The translations under genes were made by a program, and so were the position numbers. Below, in pieces: positions 62,775-64,000 of a DNA stretch of 64,000 bases. Below the pieces are notes generated by a model. The model was not told the origin of the DNA, did no database searches, and was given only the letters and a program-made list of their open reading frames with translations. Source of the stretch: Sphingomonas sp. 28-66-16 (GTDB lineage: Bacteria; Pseudomonadota; Alphaproteobacteria; Sphingomonadales; Sphingomonadaceae); assembly GCA_002281485.1 (NCBI GenBank), contig NCGF01000004.1, positions 62,001 to 126,000 of the forward strand. Reading direction: 5' to 3'. How positions within the stretch are numbered: the first letter of the stretch is position 1; the number at the start of each line of letters is the position of its first letter.

Positions 62775-64000
62775 TCAGGTCGTGGGGAGCGAGGTGCACA
62801 GGCCGGTATTGCCGGTGCCGAGGTCGAGCGTCGCGCTGTTGCAGGTCCAGGTGCGGTACCAGGTGTCGTTGGCGTCGCGCACGGCGCCGATATAGGTCAC
62901 CGCATCGAAGAAGGCGGGCTGGCCACCAAGACCCCCGGTCGCCGACGGAATGCCCGATGCGGCATTGAGGTTGGTCGCGTTGAAGACCGGCACCGCGGTT
63001 TCGTTGGCGCCGTTGATGAACGCGGAGGTCAGCGTCGGCGTGAAGGTCGCGCTGTTGTTGTTCGATCCGGCCCCGAACAGGGTCGAGACCTGATCATTGG
63101 TCACGCCCGAGTTGCCGAGGAACGGCGTCGCGCCGCACTGCATGACGACCGACCGGAAGATCGGCGCACCGAGCTCGTCGATGGCGGCATTGGCCACCGT
63201 CGAAGCCGTCTGCGGACGGCTGATCCGCAGGCACGAGGGCGACTGCTGGGCGACGAGGATGCCGTTCACCAGCGTGTAATCGGTGCCGCCGCGCAGCAGC
63301 ATCGCGCTCAAATCCGAGCTGTTGTTGACGCGGTGCAGGAAGGTGAAGTTGGCGACGATGGTGTTCTGGCGCGGATTGTCGCCATCGACCGAATTGTCCG
63401 AATCGGCTTCGATGATGGCATCGGTGCCGCGGCTTTCGCTGCCGGCGCGTTGCGCGACCAGCACGTACTGGAAGTTCGCCTTCACGCCGGTGTCGGTATC
63501 GATATTGTCGTCTTCCGCGCCGACCGACACATAATATTTCATGTTGACGCGACCGCCGAAGAATTCGGCGCCGTCGTCCGAGCTGTTGAACGACATGATA
63601 TGGTCGAGCACGGTCCCGCTGCCGACGCCCGAGGGGGTCAGCGACTGAAGTTCCGAGTTGGCCGAAAGGACGAAGCCCGAATAGCGGATCTGGACGTAGC
63701 TCATCCGGCCGCTGCTCTCGGTGTTGTTGGCGCCGCCATAAAGCGCCGGGTCGATCGCGCCTTCGGTCTGGCGCTCGCATGCCGTGGTGCCCGGGGTCGC
63801 CGCAGCGGCGGCGCAATCGGTGACCTGCGCGCGGCCCATCAGCACGACGCCACCCCACTGGCCCGACGACGTGTCGGTGTTCAGGCCGAGCACGTTGTCG
63901 CGGCTGGTGAAGATGATCGGGCGGGCGGCGGTGCCGACGGCCTGGATCGAGTTGCCGCGGTTGACGGCGAGCCACGACGTCCCGGTGCCGGCGTAAAGGA
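62775..64000 (-). CDS. Secreted repeat-type protein, partial (N-terminus outside window)
   Basis: The frame is open to the right edge (408 residues seen, no start). The sequence is rich in Ser, Thr, Asn, Gly and Asp, with WLAVNRGNSIQAVGTAARPIIFTS and GQWGGVVLMGRAQVTDC at the visible start and DHIMSFNSSDDGAEFFGGRVNMKYY in the middle. This right-handed-helix-like pattern fits a secreted or surface protein frequently encoded beside TonB receptors in Sphingomonadales and Caulobacterales. Cysteines near the end (QCG, WTCNS, GLC) may form disulfides. Function is not established. A hairpin terminator follows the stop. Confidence 0.8.
   Translation of the reverse strand, partial: LYAGTGTSWLAVNRGNSIQAVGTAARPIIFTSRDNVLGLNTDTSSGQWGGVVLMGRAQVTDCAAAAATPGTTACERQTEGAIDPALYGGANNTESSGRMSYVQIRYSGFVLSANSELQSLTPSGVGSGTVLDHIMSFNSSDDGAEFFGGRVNMKYYVSVGAEDDNIDTDTGVKANFQYVLVAQRAGSESRGTDAIIEADSDNSVDGDNPRQNTIVANFTFLHRVNNSSDLSAMLLRGGTDYTLVNGILVAQQSPSCLRISRPQTASTVANAAIDELGAPIFRSVVMQCGATPFLGNSGVTNDQVSTLFGAGSNNNSATFTPTLTSAFINGANETAVPVFNATNLNAASGIPSATGGLGGQPAFFDAVTYIGAVRDANDTWYRTWTCNSATLDLGTGNTGLCTSLPTT

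Overview
The window is a GC-rich, tightly packed chromosomal segment with no insertion sequence, prophage, CRISPR array or rRNA. The gene set points to an alphaproteobacterium of the Sphingomonadales (Sphingomonas-like). The clues are hopanoid glycosylation genes (hpnI/hpnK), a large TonB-dependent receptor paired with a secreted repeat-type protein, a lon - HU - tRNA-Val run, several Sphingomonas-type domain-of-unknown-function proteins, and many 4-bp ATGA or GTGA stop/start overlaps. The assignment rests on gene content; no rRNA is present to confirm it.

Left part (1-16 kb): the 3' end of a glutathione transferase gene; radA; a coupled cvpA - Fe-S scaffold-like - CPA2 antiporter - DUF423 operon; purF with a downstream short-chain dehydrogenase; hisI with a lipoprotein gene; a MerR-type regulator with a clear palindromic operator in front of an acyl-CoA dehydrogenase; a SleB-type cell wall hydrolase; cysK behind an MFS transporter; and a DHA2-type drug transporter. 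Positions 16.6-19 kb hold hpnI-hpnK, predicted to add GlcNAc to bacteriohopanetetrol and then deacetylate it, followed by a DUF985 cupin.

Middle (19-44 kb): uvrD with an RNase H-like gene and a GST; a GT4 glycosyltransferase; a phosphate block (PiT transporter, MHS-type symporter, PsiE-family protein); rsmD and rluB; a Rieske oxygenase divergent from an AmpG-like transporter; and a biosynthetic run trpF-trpB-(57-aa membrane protein)-trpA-accD-folC. An M1 peptidase gene and lon then diverge from overlapping start codons. HU, a strong intrinsic terminator and tRNA-Val(CAC) close this part.

Right part (44.8-64 kb): the most unusual region. A TolC/HlyD/ABC-type operon has an ABC subunit whose nucleotide-binding domain has lost every catalytic motif. 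Across a terminator lies a small secreted protein gene, and divergent from that an OmpR/EnvZ-type two-component system. Next is a DAB inorganic-carbon locus: a LysR regulator, a long perfect palindromic operator, dabB and dabA, followed by two uncharacterised genes, one encoding a double zinc-ribbon DUF6671 protein. The window ends with an amidohydrolase, a lipoprotein, a TonB-dependent receptor, and the 3' part of a secreted-protein gene separated from the receptor gene by a hairpin terminator.

Start codons were moved inward from the longest reading frame wherever family N-termini, ribosome binding sites or neighbour overlaps favoured it. Family names come from recognising motifs by eye; no database search was run.
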